Made by a program: the position numbers and the translations under genes
Notes under the pieces: generated by a model
Database searches by the model: none
Told to the model about the DNA's origin: nothing
The model's input: only the letters and a program-made list of their open reading frames with translations
DNA from: CAVORD01 sp963698535
GTDB lineage: Bacteria; Bacteroidota; Bacteroidia; Bacteroidales; VadinHA17
Reading direction: 5' to 3'
DNA length: 64,000 bases
Assembly: GCA_963698535.1 (NCBI GenBank)
Contig: CAVORD010000001.1
Location: 2,084,962 to 2,148,961 of the forward strand
Shown here: positions 9,888 to 17,600 of the stretch, piece by piece
Numbering within the stretch: the first letter of the stretch is position 1
Layout of the letters: every line of letters starts with the position of its first letter

Positions 9888-9908
9888 GTGCGACCCCGCT
9901 GGGGTCGC
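9888..9908 (+). repeat. RAYT-associated palindrome TGTGCGACCCCGC-GGGGTCG
   Basis: TGTGCGACCCCGCTGGGGTCG, a near-perfect hairpin preceded by TGTG. The same unit recurs at 12470, 13257 and 14178 and, inverted, at 13588-13612. This copy opens the repeat-rich region right after the IS110 pair. Confidence 0.65.
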
Positions 9909-9910
9909 TA

Positions 9911-10150
9911 TTCAACCCCGGAGGGGGGGCCGAGCGTATATAAATGGTCCGGTGGACCATTTTAGCGAGGAGCCTGTATGCAGGGAGGAATTGTGGTGGT
10001 AAAGAATAATAGCCACGGGTAACACCCGTGGTGTTCAATGTCCAATACACAGCCACACCCCCGGAGGGGTTGAATAGTTAATGTTAATGAGATACATCAC
10101 AGGCGGAGCCTGTCAAGATAATCCGACTGAGGCAGAAGCCTCAGCCGAAC
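9911..10150. repeat. 240-bp direct repeat, copy A
   Basis: Nearly identical to 11891-12126. It is built of short palindromes: GGTCCGGTGGACC (9947-9959), CCACGGGTAACACCCGTGG (10013-10031), a CCCCCGGAGGGG block (10058-10069) and the module CTGAGGCAGA-AGCCTCAGCCGAAC at its end. The last module is also found alone at 10483-10505 and 14287-14311, so the repeat is composite and belongs to a family spread through the region. Confidence 0.8.
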
Positions 10151-10638
10151 GCCAATTAATTTAACGTGCGGTGGCGAACCCGGAAAAGGTGCGAACTGGT
10201 GCCGACGCGCGTAGCAGCCAAAGGCACCGGTTGTCTTTTCCGGACTCCTTTTCTTTGGTTCGTTTCTTTTGGAGGAGCAAAAGAAATGAACAGAGATAGC
10301 TCGGCGAAGCCAAATGAACAGGACGAACAGCTGAATTGGAACGGCTTGGTCTTCGGGTTATTAGGTTCAAAAACTACCATATCTTCCATCAAATAGAAGA
10401 GGTAATTGAAACCATCCGCCAAAACATAATTAATTGATAATCTGCAGCCTCCCTCCAGGGGGAGGGCCGGGGAGGGGAATAACTGAGGCAGAGCCTCAGC
10501 CGAACCTCATCCATTCCATCGATTTCTCACAAACATGTTGTACAACATGTTTTTCGTTTTCATTAATGGCCCCCAACTCCTCTATGTTGGCTCTGCTGCA
10601 AATAATAATTGCGTAATGTCTCACTAAACTATTGTGCT
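10151..10638. other. Noncoding repeat-rich spacer
   Basis: No gene I would defend in 488 bases. It contains a long imperfect inverted segment (CCGGAAAAGGTGCGAACTGG near 10180 against the GGTTGTCTTTTCCGG stretch at 10228-10242), a GGGGGAGGGCCGGGGAGGGG G-rich block at 10458-10477 and a CTGAGGCAGAGCCTCAG palindrome at 10483-10499. Open frames here are by-products of this repeat. Confidence 0.6.
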
Positions 10639-11358
10639 ATGAAAACAACTATTCTTTCTTTTTTTTTGATTCTTTTCCTTTTTACCTCTTGTTCTAAAGA
10701 TAGAGATTTAGAACAGAGAGTAACAGAAAGGAATGAACTGCTTGCAAACATTGAGAAAGCAAAAAACGAGTTTATTGTTTTAAATTCAATTGTACCAAAA
10801 AACTACTTTAATGAGGAGAATCCTTTGGAAATAGGTGGTTATTCAACTTCAAAATGTTTACTTAAGGTTTATGAAAAATCAAATAACCAAAAAGGAGACT
10901 TTGATAATTTACTTGAAGAATTTCTTGCCGCATTAAGGGAATGTCTGCCTGAAGATGTCTTAAATCCCAGCCAATCCAACCCTGATACTTTAGAAGCATG
11001 GGTACAATCATCTTTTTATGAAATTTTGAAAGATAATGACTTCGAAAATTTTATCGCCAAATCAATTAAAATTGAAAATTTAGTATTGGAAACACCCTAT
11101 TTTCTAGAACCCCAGAAAGCTAGATTGCTTACCTTTACCTCTGTCTTACGACACATAATTGGAACAATGAACTATATTGATATTTACGGCAATCAGAAGG
11201 GCGTTTCAAGTGAATGGGAAGATTGTTTCATCGAAAAATTACAAGATACTTTTGGCTGCGACCGGTGTTACGTTGAAAAGTTGTTGTGTGTTACCAGCTG
11301 GCCAACTTGTCTTGGTGCCAAGGCTTTAGACTGTATAATTGAAGTAAATGCGGACTAA
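10639..11358 (+). CDS. Putative lipoprotein of unknown function
   Basis: A 239-residue protein starting at ATG 10639, with a lipoprotein signal peptide: basic MKTT, a phenylalanine/leucine-rich core and the lipobox FTSC (Cys18). A short coiled-coil-like segment follows (RDLEQRVTERNELLANIEKA, about 22-41). The C-terminus is cysteine-rich (CFIEKLQDTFGCDRCYVEKL... C..C..C over the last 45 residues), suggesting disulfides or a metal site in the periplasm or at the surface. It is markedly more AT-rich than the surrounding repeats and lies with the next gene between the two 240-bp repeats, as a cargo gene would. No family recognised. Confidence 0.7.
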   Translation: MKTTILSFFLILFLFTSCSKDRDLEQRVTERNELLANIEKAKNEFIVLNSIVPKNYFNEENPLEIGGYSTSKCLLKVYEKSNNQKGDFDNLLEEFLAALRECLPEDVLNPSQSNPDTLEAWVQSSFYEILKDNDFENFIAKSIKIENLVLETPYFLEPQKARLLTFTSVLRHIIGTMNYIDIYGNQKGVSSEWEDCFIEKLQDTFGCDRCYVEKLLCVTSWPTCLGAKALDCIIEVNAD

Positions 11359-11435
11359 ATAGACTACACTATGAAATCAGGAAAATTGAGCTCTCTTTAT
11401 TTACCGTAGCCACAGTTACAGCTATTATTGCTCCT

Positions 11436-11774
11436 ATGCATGAGGCTCTTAAATTCTTAAGTATTATTACTTTATTGATTTGCCTGGTATATCTTTTTGC
11501 GGGATGGTATTTGTTAAGAGAAAGTAAACCAAATGCATTCCAATTATTACCCCTTGTAATTGGATTCTTTTTTGCCAGTTCATTGCTAAGTACAATTTTT
11601 GTTGCAAGATTATACCCGGGTGGGGCGTATTTTACTTGGTACTCAATTCTTGGAGATATTGCCTTAATTGTTTTTCTTGGTTTGAATAAAGCGAAACTTC
11701 CTAAATCCAGAACCAGGATAATGCTGCAACTTTGTATTATGGCCATTGTAAGTGGCTTGACATATTACTTATAG
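11436..11774 (+). CDS. Small multi-pass membrane protein of unknown function
   Basis: At least 112 residues with four hydrophobic segments (roughly 5-27, 36-55, 63-80 and 92-111) and short polar loops. The frame is open upstream of ATG 11436 and encodes a further hydrophobic stretch (ELSLFTVATVTAIIAP), so the true start may be ATG 11371 with one frameshift, giving a protein about 20 residues longer. It follows the lipoprotein by fewer than 80 bases and shares its low G+C, so the two probably form an operon. Function unknown. Confidence 0.55.
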   Translation: MHEALKFLSIITLLICLVYLFAGWYLLRESKPNAFQLLPLVIGFFFASSLLSTIFVARLYPGGAYFTWYSILGDIALIVFLGLNKAKLPKSRTRIMLQLCIMAIVSGLTYYL

Positions 11775-11890
11775 GGGCTCTATATTAGCCAAAAACCATG
11801 GAAAAGGTTCGATGGATTATTCATTTGTCATGAAGTCTTTCCATCTCCTGACCCTTGAAAGTTACACAGCTATATATCCTATAATTCCTG

Positions 11891-12126
11891 TTAAACCCCG
11901 GAGGGGGGGCCGAGCGTATATAAATGGTCCGGTGGACCATTTTAGCGAGGAGCCTGTATGCAGGGAGGAAATGTGGTGTTAAAGAATAATAGCCACGGGT
12001 AACACCCGTGGTGTTCATGTCCAATACACGCCACACCCCCGGAGGGGTTGAATAGTTAATGTTAATGAGAGAACCACAGGCAGAGCCTGCAACGATAATC
12101 CGACTGAGGCAGAGCCTCAGCCGAAC
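11891..12126. repeat. 240-bp direct repeat, copy B
   Basis: Second copy of 9911-10150 in the same orientation, differing by a few substitutions and short indels. Together they bracket the lipoprotein and membrane protein genes. It ends with GGCAGAGCCTGC and CTGAGGCAGAGCCTCAG palindromes. Confidence 0.8.
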
Positions 12127-12783
12127 ATGTAACGTTAAGATATAATATATTGCGGGCGGGAAGAACCCGCCTTCGTCACGCCAGAGGCGTGACTACGGAC
12201 GGGCAGGCCGGAAAAGGTGAGAACAGCAAAGCAACCAATCCATTTTAAAACCCGGCCTCAGATCATTTTGGGAATAAGAGTCTGATACGAGCTTTGCCGC
12301 GGCGGGGAGCGCAAGCAATACTGTCTGAGCGAGGGCTCCGACCGAGCGAGTTGTATTGCGTGGGCAAAGCGAGAAGCAGGCTCCCCAAAATGATCTGCCA
12401 GCCTTGATTTTTTGGTCCTTTTGGATCAAGCCAAAAGGACAGAAGAAATTATGGTAATTGAATATCCTGTGCGACCCCGCCGGGGTAGTATTATAAAACA
12501 CAGGCAGAACCTCAGCCGAATCTCGGAGTTAATTAGCATGTGAACTGGAGTATCACAACTTAGTGCAACTTTAATACCCACCCCTTTCAGCCGCCATAGC
12601 TAAAAGCGACGGCGGCTTACCCCTCCAGGGAGGGGATTTTTAAACCTGCAACCACTCAGAGCCTCAGCCGAAAACAAACTTTTTTACCCTTTTTCTGCAT
12701 TTTCTGCAAAAAAAAGTTGACTCGAAATAATTTTTATTCTAAATTTATTTAGTCAATACTGCAATAACCTAATAATTAGCATT
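12127..12783. other. Noncoding repeat-rich spacer upstream of the first RAYT
   Basis: No defensible gene in 657 bases. It holds GCGGGCGGGAAGAACCCGCC (12153-12172), a degenerate TGTGCGACCCCGCCGGGG copy at 12470-12487, partial CTCAGCCGAA modules near 12509 and 12664, and just before the RAYT start an AT-rich stretch AATAATTTTTATTCTAAATT (12728-12747) that is echoed upstream of the second RAYT. Confidence 0.55.
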
Positions 12784-13245
12784 ATGAGTGTTACTTGTTC
12801 CCAGGTTCTGCTGCATATAATTATCGGAACTAAAAACCGTCAACCACTGATCCTGCCCTCCTTCGAAAACAATCTGCATAAATATATTGCAGCTGTCATC
12901 TCGAGCATGGGTCATAAGCCAATAATCGTCAACGGCACCGCCGACCATGTCCATTTCCTCTTGTCGCACCGACCCTCCCGGTCGATACGTGAGCTGGTGA
13001 AGATCATCAGGCGAGAAAGCGCCCTGTTCGTCAACAACGAGGGATTTACAGAGCAGAAGTTCAGGTGGCAGGATGAGTTCTCTGTATACTCCATCTCAAA
13101 GAGAGAGCTGAAAAGCACCATCAAATATATCACCGACCAGGAGAAGCTCCATGAAAAATTGACATATGTGGAGGAGTCGCTTAAGCTCATCAAAAAATAC
13201 AGACTGGAGTACGATTTTAAACCCATAACCAAAATATTCCCCTGA
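12784..13245 (+). CDS. REP-associated tyrosine transposase (IS200-like), RAYT 1
   Basis: A 153-residue Y1-HUH transposase-like protein (PF01797). The HUH metal motif is ADHVHFLL (His at about 55 and 57) and the probable catalytic tyrosine is in the IKYITDQEKLHEKL helix near residue 118. The family is related to IS200 TnpA but occurs as single, vertically kept genes surrounded by REP palindromes, which the protein can bind and cut. Here the gene is followed 14 bases after its stop by a twin-palindrome element also found after RAYT 2. Intact frame, start ATG 12784. Confidence 0.88.
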   Translation: MSVTCSQVLLHIIIGTKNRQPLILPSFENNLHKYIAAVISSMGHKPIIVNGTADHVHFLLSHRPSRSIRELVKIIRRESALFVNNEGFTEQKFRWQDEFSVYSISKRELKSTIKYITDQEKLHEKLTYVEESLKLIKKYRLEYDFKPITKIFP

Positions 13246-13256
13246 AGAGACATTTT

Positions 13257-13329
13257 GTGCGACCCCGCTGGGGTCGGGGGTTATAATTGATGGTCCCTTG
13301 CTACAAGGGTACGACTCCGCTGGAGTCGT
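13257..13329 (+). repeat. Twin-palindrome (BIME-like) element after RAYT 1
   Basis: Two hairpins, CGACCCCGCTGGGGTCG (13260-13276) and ACGACTCCGCTGGAGTCGT (13311-13329), whose starts are 51 bases apart. The element after RAYT 2 has the same two hairpins at the same 51-base spacing, with related but diverged spacer (CCCTTGCTACAAGGGT against TTCCTGACTACAGGGG). Confidence 0.8.
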
Positions 13330-13429
13330 TGTATTTCAATAACCCTATTCAAAATCCAAGTTCGAATTAATGGAAGATTTACGTGGCCTCATGGAGGCTT
13401 ACACTAGTAGTGCATAGCTATCGATAGAA

Positions 13430-13608
13430 GCCCTGACCCCGGAGGGGTCACACCTTTGTAGCACTGAGCCATCCCCCTGATGCCCTGACCCCAGCGGGGT
13501 CACACTTTGTAGCACTGAGCCATCCCCCTGATGCCCTGACCCCAGCGGGGTCACATCTTTGTAGCACTGAGCCATCCCCCTGATACCACGACCCCGGAGC
13601 GGGTCGCA
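13430..13608. repeat. 52-bp tandem repeat, three units plus a partial
   Basis: Units start at 13430, 13482 and 13533 (lengths 52, 51, 52). Each has a palindrome TGACCCCAGCGGGGTCA (or its CGGAG variant) followed by CAC.CTTTGTAGCACTGAGC and CATCCCCCTGAT. The array ends in a diverged palindrome, CGACCCCGGAGCGGGTCG at 13588-13605, which is an inverted version of the RAYT-associated hairpin. Unique spacers are absent, so it is not a CRISPR. Confidence 0.85.
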
Positions 13609-13693
13609 CAATTTGGATTATTGCTTTTGCAGGTTCTCCAATAATTTATTAAATTTATCTTATTGTCGCTGTAAACTATTAGTGCTTAATATC

Positions 13694-14161
13694 ATGGCAA
13701 ACTCCTACACACAGTTGATTGTCCATATAGTAATTGCAGTTAAAAACAGAGAATCGTTGTTACTGCCTCCATTCGACATTATGGTACATAAATATATCTC
13801 CGGAATAATAAGTGGTTTGGGTAACAAATCTCTTATTGTAAATGGAGCAAAAGACCACATTCATATCCTATTAGGACAAAAACCCTCCCTTTCGGTTTCA
13901 GAAATAGTAAGGGAGGTTAAAAAGAGTAGTTCAAGCTACATTAAAGATGAGGGATTTATCAAGGGCGGAAAGTTCTACTGGCAGGAAGGATATGCCGCTT
14001 TCACCGTCTCAAAGAGGGAGATGAAAAAGGTATATGTATACATTAATGATCAGAAGAGACATCATAATGAAAGCTCTTTCATGAAAGAATATCTCGCTCT
14101 CCTTGGTGATCATGAGATAGAATATAACCGTGAATATATTTTCACTGATCCTGATGAATAG
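13694..14161 (+). CDS. REP-associated tyrosine transposase (IS200-like), RAYT 2
   Basis: A 155-residue paralogue of RAYT 1. The HUH motif is KDHIHILL and the candidate tyrosine lies in VYVYINDQKRHHNE. I chose ATG 13694 (MANSYTQLIVHIV), which aligns with the start of RAYT 1, over the longer open frame beginning at 13613. The two proteins are clearly homologous but well diverged, so they are old paralogues. An inverted copy of the RAYT palindrome lies upstream (13588-13612) and a direct copy downstream (14178-14197), bracketing the gene as the ends of a transposable unit would. Confidence 0.87.
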   Translation: MANSYTQLIVHIVIAVKNRESLLLPPFDIMVHKYISGIISGLGNKSLIVNGAKDHIHILLGQKPSLSVSEIVREVKKSSSSYIKDEGFIKGGKFYWQEGYAAFTVSKREMKKVYVYINDQKRHHNESSFMKEYLALLGDHEIEYNREYIFTDPDE

Positions 14162-14177
14162 TCGCAATGACCTTTTT

Positions 14178-14250
14178 GTACGACCCCGCCGGGGTCGTTG
14201 GCTATTATCTATGGTTCCTGACTACAGGGGTACGACTCCGCTGGAGTCGT
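14178..14250 (+). repeat. Twin-palindrome (BIME-like) element after RAYT 2
   Basis: CGACCCCGCCGGGGTCG (14181-14197) and ACGACTCCGCTGGAGTCGT (14232-14250), again 51 bases apart. The second hairpin is identical to that after RAYT 1; the first differs at the loop. Confidence 0.8.
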
Positions 14251-14586
14251 AACAGGAACCACAGGCAGAGCCTGCCATACATAATCCGACTGAGGCAGAG
14301 CCTCAGCCGAACAGACCGGACATTGTTAGTATGGATCCATGTAAAGATACGAGTGGGTCAGGGAAATGTCCTAGATGATTAACGTCATTGCGAACAAAGT
14401 ACGCCGCCGCTGAAAGCAAAGGCGTACGAAGTGAAGCAACCTCAATAACACCTTGAGATTGCCTGCCTGCCGGTAGGCGGGCTTCGTCGTTTTACTCCTC
14501 GCAATGACGACTGAGCCAAAGTCTCTCCGCATAACACCTCCCCTCCCGGGGGGAGGTCCAGCCTGCGTGCAGGCTGGGGTGGGGGC
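14251..14586. other. Noncoding spacer with a MITE-like element
   Basis: No gene. After the modules GGCAGAGCCTGCC and CTGAGGCAGAGCCTCAG (14264-14303) there is a unit bounded by CGTCATTGCGA (14383-14393) and its reverse complement TCGCAATGACG (14499-14509), about 127 bp long. A G+C palindrome CCTCCCGGGGGGAGG lies at about 14542-14556. Confidence 0.6.
14383..14509. repeat. MITE-like element with 11-base terminal inverted repeats
   Basis: Ends CGTCATTGCGA and TCGCAATGACG are exact reverse complements. The interior contains a TGCCGGTAGGCGGGC hairpin-like part. The motif with GATTGC/CTTCG next to CGCAATGAC is widespread in bacterial genomes; a related piece occurs at 58161-58208 in the other half of this window. 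Confidence 0.6.
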
Positions 14587-14613
14587 AAAAAAAGAGCACC
14601 CTCGCGGGTGCCC
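14587..14613 (-). terminator. Rho-independent terminator of the adhesin gene
   Basis: On the minus strand GGGCACCC-GCGA-GGGTGCTC (14594-14613) is followed by seven T (14587-14593). It lies 22 bases after the adhesin stop. Confidence 0.85.
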
Positions 14614-14635
14614 TTCTTATTATATTCAGTAGCCG

Positions 14636-17600
14636 TTAATGCAGCAGCGTCACATCACCGGTCTTCTTGAACGGCTTGCCGTTGGAGTACTTACCTTCGA
14701 CGTACCATACATAGACACCCTGCTTGACGAGCTTGCCTTTGTAGTAGCCGTTCCAGCCCTTGTTGATATCCCACGATTCGTATATCAGCGCACCCCACCT
14801 GTTGAAGATCTGCAGATGGTAATTCTCTACCTGATCCTTGATGGCAGGATAGAAGAAGTTATCCATAGCAGCACCCGTCGGTGGTGTGGTAGGATCTTCC
14901 GGACCATTCTTGTTAGGCCTGAAGACATTACCGAACCTGATATCTCCTGCGGGCTCTACCGTTACCCCCGGCGACACTGTGAAGCTCGAGAAGCAACCGT
15001 TCACTGAGTATGCGTTGAGGGTGATGTCATATACACCTTCAGCCATATACTTGTGGAACGGATCCCTTGCATGCGATGTGTCGCCGTCGCCAAACTCCCA
15101 GATGTAGTAGTCGGCAAACTGGGTGAAGTTGAAACATCTCACCTTCTCATCATCGACATACACCTTGGCCGGAGCTATCTCGAAGTAAACCTGCGGCTGC
15201 TGGTATACCTGCACCACCTGCTGATAGATATCTGTTCCGCCCGGACCTGTGGCCGTGAGCGTTATCTGATAATCACCGGGCTGGTAGTATGTGTAGTTCG
15301 GATTGGCAGCTGTCGACACCGCACCGTTACCAAAGTCCCACAGGTACGATGTCGCATACTGCGAGGTGTTGGTAATGGATATGCTCAGCGGACCGCAACC
15401 CGATGGCACATTGGCGAAGCTGGCGATAGGTGCGGTAGGTATTACCGTTACCACCCTCACCACGCTGTCGCGGCACTGTGTGTTGTTTACAACCAGCTTG
15501 ACATTGTAGGTGCCCGGACCGGCATATGTATGAACCGGATTCTGAGCTGTCGAGGTATTACCGTCGTCAAACTTCCAGAACCATGACCATGTACCTGCAT
15601 TGGTGCTGTTGGTAAAGGTCACCGTTGAATTTGGCATTATCTGCGACACAGGGTTGGCACGAGAAGTTAGCCACCGGCTTAGGATGAACCGTTATCGTCT
15701 GTGTGGTCGAATCCATGCATCCGAAGAACGACATTGTCCTTAGCTTCAACTGTGTAGACAACAGGTGCCGTGGTTGAATTCACAAATATGTGGTTCGTGA
15801 CGTTACCTATGCCGTTTGCTGTCAGATCACCAAAGTCCCATGTATATGTTGCTGCACCAGGATTGGATGATAACATCACCGTCTCACCTGAACAGATCAC
15901 ATTATTCGACATGGTGAATACCGATGTTACTGCCGGGAAGACAGTTACGCCCTGTGCTGCTTTTGCAACACATCCGTTGGCATTGGTTATTATCAGTGAA
16001 TCGGTGTAGTAGAGCACTGATGTCGTCGGGTTAGTGAAGACATGTGTCGGGTTGCTGGCGGTAGATGTTGTTCCGTCGCCGAACTTCCACAGTATATTCG
16101 TATAACCCGTCGATGCACTGTTGTCGTAGTTCACCGTCAGTGGCTGACAGCCCGACTGTACATCGGTGGAGAACATAGCATGTGGGCTTCTCAACCTTAA
16201 CAACCACTGAGTCTGTTCCCACACAACCCTTGGTGTCGGTAACCTGATAGTAGAGCTTGAAGTTGCCCGCTACCGGCGACCTGAAGTTAGGATTAACAAC
16301 ATAGTAGTTGCTCAGAGGAGCCACATCGCCCGACCATCTGTGGTTGGAATATGTTCCTGTTCCTCCGGCCGGATTACCATTCATCGGATAGGTTATATCA
16401 CCGCAAGCCATCAGTGTATCGGCCGGCCATATGTTACCCGTAGGATTGGCATTGACCGTAAGTGTAGCCGAACCTGTATAGATGGTTACACACTTACCTA
16501 TTATGCCTAGCCTGTACTGGTAGGTATTGAATGCCAGCGGCACATCGCTCAGCGTTAGCTGCTGTGATGTTGTACCCGAGTAGTTGGCATTGTCATAGAT
16601 CGGATTCCATGTGCCTCCGCCATTGGTACTTACCTGCCATCTCAGCGAGTCGATAAGTCCCACTCCGCTACCGTTAAAGATTATTGGTCCTTTGGTATCG
16701 CACACCTCCTTGTTGGAAGGACTGACTGCCACCGTCGGCGGTGCGAGCACCCTCAGAACAACGAAGTTGGAGTAGACAGGGATACCGCATGTGCCGGTTA
16801 TCTTGACCCTGTAGATATTGTTATTGAAGCCTGCCGGGGCATTGATCACCGAGAGAACATTAGATGTCTCCCCTGCGTAATTGGCTCCGCTAACATTCAC
16901 AAACGGTGCTGCTCCTATCTTGACCTCCCACTGATATGTAAGAGTCGTACCCTGAGCGGTGACGGTAAAGTCAGCATCACTTGCGCTGCAGATCGTTGAA
17001 TCGACCGGCTGGGTAAGTATCTCAGGTGAGGTATTGACAGTTAGCAGTGCATTGGCTGATGTGACAGTTGTTGCACAACCTGTAACTTCCACACTGTATA
17101 TATAGCCGTTCATATCGCGTGTTGCACCGAATATGTTAAGTGTCGGTGAGGTTACTCCGAAGTAGACACCTGCATCACTCAACGCTACCGGACCGCTGCC
17201 CTGATCAACATACCACTGGTATGTAAGATCTGAACCCGTCGCCACAACATTGAAATTGACAATGCTGTATTCACAGACGATCTTATTGGCCGGTGATGTT
17301 GTTATTGCAGGCAGTGCACGCACAACAACTGTTGCTGATCCGATGAGACTGGCCGAAGGACTTATTATTTCGCAGCCGTTGGCATCTCTCACCCTTAGCA
17401 GCTTGTATGTTGTTGTTGCTGCAGGTGTTACAAATATATCAGCATTGTTGACGTATCCGGTGATGGTCAGTCCGGGATAGTTCTCGATATCGAGCTCGAA
17501 CGGACCTGTTCCTACAACCATATTTACATTAAGTACAGCTGTTTCAGTCGGACAGATCGTCGCTCCGCCGGTAAGCATTGCAACAGGCAGCGGGTTAACA

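Noticed and set aside
10156..10422. Overlapping open frames on both strands with Arg/Ser-rich translations
   Set aside because: They translate an imperfect inverted repeat; both strands give similar low-complexity products, which is not expected of a gene.
12193..12501. A 102-residue minus-strand open frame in the repeat region
   Set aside because: It lies in palindromic repeat DNA, has no family resemblance or ribosome site, and contains a piece of the RAYT hairpin. I read it as a by-product of the repeat.
13430..13608. CRISPR array
   Set aside because: The units are contiguous 52-bp tandem repeats without unique spacers, and no cas gene is near.
13613..13693. N-terminal extension of RAYT 2
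   Set aside because: The extra 27 residues are cysteine-rich and do not match RAYT 1, whose start aligns with ATG 13694.
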